This document shows, in pieces, positions 62,036-64,000 of a DNA stretch of 64,000 nucleotides. Both the position numbers and the translations under genes were made by a program. Within the stretch, counting starts at the first letter, position 1. Each line of letters begins with the position of its first letter. The stretch spans positions 22,038 through 86,037 of the forward strand of contig NZ_JADWPD010000044.1 of the NCBI RefSeq assembly GCF_017308975.1, given 5' to 3'. The stretch comes from Amycolatopsis sp. MtRt-6 (GTDB taxonomy: Bacteria; Actinomycetota; Actinomycetes; Mycobacteriales; Pseudonocardiaceae). The notes below the pieces were generated by a model. It did no database searches and was not told the DNA's origin. It saw only the letters and a program-made list of their open reading frames with translations.

Positions 62036-63247
62036 ATGCTCCCCAAGAAGATTTTACTTTCGGTGGCCGGAATCCTTGCCGGGGCACTGCTGCTTTCCGC
62101 CTGTTCGTCCGGTGACGACGGCGGTTCGCCCGCCGGCGGAGCGCTGACGCCGGGGGCCGCCTCGCCGTCCGACAGCCCGGTCGCGGTGACGTTCGACCCC
62201 GCGGGCGGCTCGGCGGTGAACCCGGCGACGCCGATCGTCGTCAAAGCGGCCAACGGGAAACTCCTCGACGTCACGGTGACCAACCCGGCCAAGGGGAAGA
62301 CGGTCGCCGGCACGCTGGCGGCCGACGGGTCGAGCTGGACGTCCACCGAGCCGCTCGGCTACGGGGCGACGTACAAGATCGTCGCGCACGCCCAGGGGTC
62401 CAACGGGAAGCCGGTCGAGCAGGACAACCAGATCACGACGCTGTCGCCGAAGAAGCAGGCGAACGCCAACCTGATCCCGGCACCGTCCGCGGTGGCGAGC
62501 ACGGGTGTCGGCGTCGGCCAGCCGATCGTGTTCAGCTTCGGCAAGATCGCGGTGAAGAACAAGGCGGCGGTCGAGAAGGCGCTGACGGTCGAGTCGACCC
62601 CGAAGCAGGAGGGCGGCTGGTACTGGATCGACGACTCGAACGTCCACTACCGGCCGAAGGAGTACTGGCAGGCCGGCACAACGCTGAAGGTGACGGCAAA
62701 GATCTACGGCGTCGATTTCGGCGGCGGGGTGTTCGGCGCGGAAGATCGCACGGAAACGTACAAGGTGCACGATTCCTGGATCGCCAAGGCGGACGGGAAC
62801 ACCGAGCAGATGCAGATCTTCCACAACGGCGCAATGGTCAAGTCGATGCCGATTTCGATGGGCAAGGACGCCACCCCGACCCACCTGGGCGCGCACGTGA
62901 TTTCGGACAAGCAGGCGAACTACACGATGGATTCCTGCACGTACGGCGTCTGCCCGCCGGACCCGAAGGCGTACCGCTCGAACGAGAAGTGGTCGGAACG
63001 GATTTCGAATGACGGCGAGTTCGTCCACGAGAACCCGAACAGCGTCAGCCAGCAGGGCAGTTCGAACGTGTCGCACGGGTGCATCAACCTGAACGACGCG
63101 AACGCCCAGTGGTTCTTCCAGAACATGGGCCTGGGCGACGTCGTGGAGGTCACGAACTCGGGCGGCCCGCAGCTGCCGGTGTGGGACCTGTACGGGGACT
63201 GGTCCAAGTCGTGGTCCGACTGGCAGGCCGGCTCGGCCATCAAGTAA
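62036..63247 (+). CDS. L,D-transpeptidase lipoprotein
   Basis: 403 residues. Lipobox LLLSAC (C23) after a hydrophobic stretch; two Ig-like domains (about 45-250); then a YkuD catalytic domain with H347 and C349 (SHGCINL). Makes 3-3 cross-links in peptidoglycan, as Ldt enzymes of mycobacteria do. ATG at 62036, preceded by AAAAGAGA. A U-tailed terminator follows at 63281. Confidence 0.95.
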   Translation: MLPKKILLSVAGILAGALLLSACSSGDDGGSPAGGALTPGAASPSDSPVAVTFDPAGGSAVNPATPIVVKAANGKLLDVTVTNPAKGKTVAGTLAADGSSWTSTEPLGYGATYKIVAHAQGSNGKPVEQDNQITTLSPKKQANANLIPAPSAVASTGVGVGQPIVFSFGKIAVKNKAAVEKALTVESTPKQEGGWYWIDDSNVHYRPKEYWQAGTTLKVTAKIYGVDFGGGVFGAEDRTETYKVHDSWIAKADGNTEQMQIFHNGAMVKSMPISMGKDATPTHLGAHVISDKQANYTMDSCTYGVCPPDPKAYRSNEKWSERISNDGEFVHENPNSVSQQGSSNVSHGCINLNDANAQWFFQNMGLGDVVEVTNSGGPQLPVWDLYGDWSKSWSDWQAGSAIK

Positions 63248-63280
63248 GCCGCCCGGTCACCTTTCTCTCACCGGCCATCC

Positions 63281-63316
63281 GGGGGTCAGGAGCTCCGCTC
63301 CTGACCCCCTTTTCTC
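63281..63316 (+). terminator. Rho-independent terminator of the L,D-transpeptidase gene
   Basis: GGGGGTCAGGAG-ctccg-CTCCTGACCCCC and TTTTCTC: perfect 12-bp arms, with a T-tract, rare in this window. Confidence 0.93.
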
Positions 63317-63360
63317 TACCCACCGCTCTCCCCCCACTCACCCGGGTGCGTTCGGGGGCC

Positions 63361-63789
63361 TCACGCGTGCCCCAGCAGGCATCTCGCGTGACGGAAGAGG
63401 CATCACGCGTGATTGGGAAGGCATCACGCCACCGGCCAGGCTCCGCCCGTCCCAGCCCGGCCCGGGCCGCAGGCGCAACTCACGTGATCCGCGCCGGGAC
63501 CCACGTGATGGAGGCCGTATCTCGCGTGATTGAGGGCGGATCTCGCGTGATGGGGGCCGGATCTCATCCGATGCCTCGCCCCCGGCCCGTGTCGTCCCGC
63601 CAATCACACGTGATGCCCCCTCAATCACGCGAGATACCCCGCCAATCACGCGAGATGCCCGCCCGATCACGCGAGTTGCGGGTTTGAGCACGCAAGGTTC
63701 GGTTGGCTCCGGCCGGCGGCGAGCGCCCGGAGGCATCACGCGTGATTCGCGAGGCATCATGCGTGACTGGAAGGGCATCACGTGTGATC
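63361..63789. repeat. Sixteen-copy array at exact 21-bp pitch
   Basis: Cores similar to TCACGCGTGAT or TCTCGCGTGAT fall in four sub-arrays, each with exactly 21-bp spacing. Sub-array 1 starts at 63361, 63382, 63403 and 63424. Sub-array 2 has CGTGAT at 63483, 63504, 63525 and 63546, with a worn copy near 63567. Sub-array 3 is inverted (ATCACGCGAGAT) at 63603, 63624, 63645 and 63666. Sub-array 4 has CAT(C) at 63734, 63755 and 63776. No credible gene is present; the open frames show only heptad repeats derived from the 21-bp unit. Confidence 0.95.
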
Positions 63790-63820
63790 CGGGGGTCGGC
63801 ATGGCTGGGGGTGGGTATGA

Positions 63821-63862
63821 GAAAGGCCCCGGGAGACGTTTCCGTCTCGACCGGGGCCTTCC
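63821..63862 (-). terminator. rRNA operon terminator
   Basis: AAGGCCCCGG-GAGACG-tttc-CGTCTC-ga-CCGGGGCCTT stem just beyond the 3' end of 5S rRNA, read on the minus strand. Confidence 0.9.
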
Positions 63863-63874
63863 ACTTCATGTTGA

Positions 63875-63992
63875 GTTCGGCGGTGTCCTACTCTCCCACA
63901 ACCCTTCGGTTGCAGTACCATCGGCGCTGTCAGGCTTAGCTTCCGGGTTCGGAATGGGACCGGGCGTTTCCCTGACGCTATAACCACCGAAA
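63875..63992 (-). rRNA. rrf: 5S ribosomal RNA
   Basis: On the minus strand the sequence runs TTTCGGTGGTTATAGCG, then CGCCCGGTCCCATTCCGAAC and GGAAGCTAAGCCTGACAGCG, and ends GGGAGAGTAGGACACCGCCG; these are universal bacterial 5S parts, and the two ends (CGGTGG...CCGCCG) pair. Exact ends are estimated to within a few bases. 23S rRNA must lie to the right, outside the window. Confidence 0.95.
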
Positions 63993-64000
63993 CACTCCGA

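Noticed and set aside
63079..63687. Plus-strand frame with heptads such as SRVIEGG and SREMPAR
   Set aside because: The heptads come from the 21-bp DNA repeat (21 = 3 x 7) and occur in frames of both strands. The frame overlaps the L,D-transpeptidase gene and has no ribosome-binding site.
63361..63789. CRISPR array
   Set aside because: Cores are ~11-14 bp with ~8-10 bp gaps, too short for repeats and spacers, orientation changes, and there are no cas genes.

Overview
This window is high-GC actinomycete DNA, most like Amycolatopsis or a close Pseudonocardiales relative. The reasons are the strong G/C bias at third codon positions, frequent GTG starts, an actinobacterial cytochrome bcc-aa3 gene set, mycothiol-, F420- and phosphatidylinositol-mannoside-type families, and gene order shared with mycobacteria. 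From recalled gene order, the left end matches the Mycobacterium tuberculosis bioB-bsaP-DUF2567 block (Rv1589-Rv1591). Most of 11.6-60.3 kb follows the Rv2188c-Rv2218 order (pimB', NlpC/P60, exonuclease, trpD, ctaE-qcrCAB, ctaC, asnB, adoK, HesB, DUF3043, cobT, ilvE, pepA, E2, lipB, lipA), with several lineage-specific insertions. The genus is inferred; no database was searched.

Layout. 0-11 kb: a minus-strand run SRPBCC - cytochrome P450 - bioA - two tandem SulP/carbonic-anhydrase fusions - bioD - bioB - bsaP - DUF2567. 11-18 kb: uridine-kinase-like gene, PimB', NlpC/P60 hydrolase with a long leader, a small Cys protein, a NYN-domain protein, and a DEDDh exonuclease/UvrC-like fusion. 18-20 kb: MerR regulator, DinB-like enzyme and a stand-alone Lrp ligand domain. 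20-30 kb: respiratory genes qcrB, qcrA, qcrC and ctaE, then a small block (receiver-like protein, trpD, DMT exporter, AraC regulator), then ctaF and ctaC. 30-43 kb: asnB, adoK, HesB, DUF3043, aldo/keto reductase, GntR-purC, a divergent unit with two tiny ORFs, cobT, ilvE and membrane/DUF402 genes. 43-49 kb: pepA, TRAP-TAXI transporter, SUKH protein, GNAT. 49-60 kb: lipoamide dehydrogenase, succinyltransferase E2, then lipB and lipA, separated by a TetR/F420/SDR insertion. 60-64 kb: DedA, patatin, L,D-transpeptidase lipoprotein, and the 5S rRNA end of an rRNA operon on the minus strand.

How the genes work together. qcrCAB, ctaE, ctaC and ctaF encode most of the bcc-aa3 supercomplex; ctaD is not in the window. 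lpdA, sucB, lipB and lipA form a lipoic-acid / 2-oxo-acid dehydrogenase module. The bio genes make biotin, and the interleaved SulP-carbonic anhydrase fusions could supply the bicarbonate that biotin enzymes fix. The P450 22 bp upstream of bioA suggests, but does not prove, a BioI-like pimelate-forming step.

The most unusual content is non-coding. There are four unrelated intergenic repeat families: (A) a 43-bp array with strictly alternating units; (B) an 87-bp palindrome, present three times and set at stop codons; (C) a 17/21-bp array; (D) a 16-copy array at an exact 21-bp pitch (two helical turns) around CACGCGTGAT-like cores, between the L,D-transpeptidase gene and 5S rRNA. A GntR regulator translationally coupled to purC faces, across a perfect palindromic operator, an unrecognised gene followed by 23- and 17-codon ORFs with strong ribosome-binding sites. 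These are the best candidates for something undescribed.
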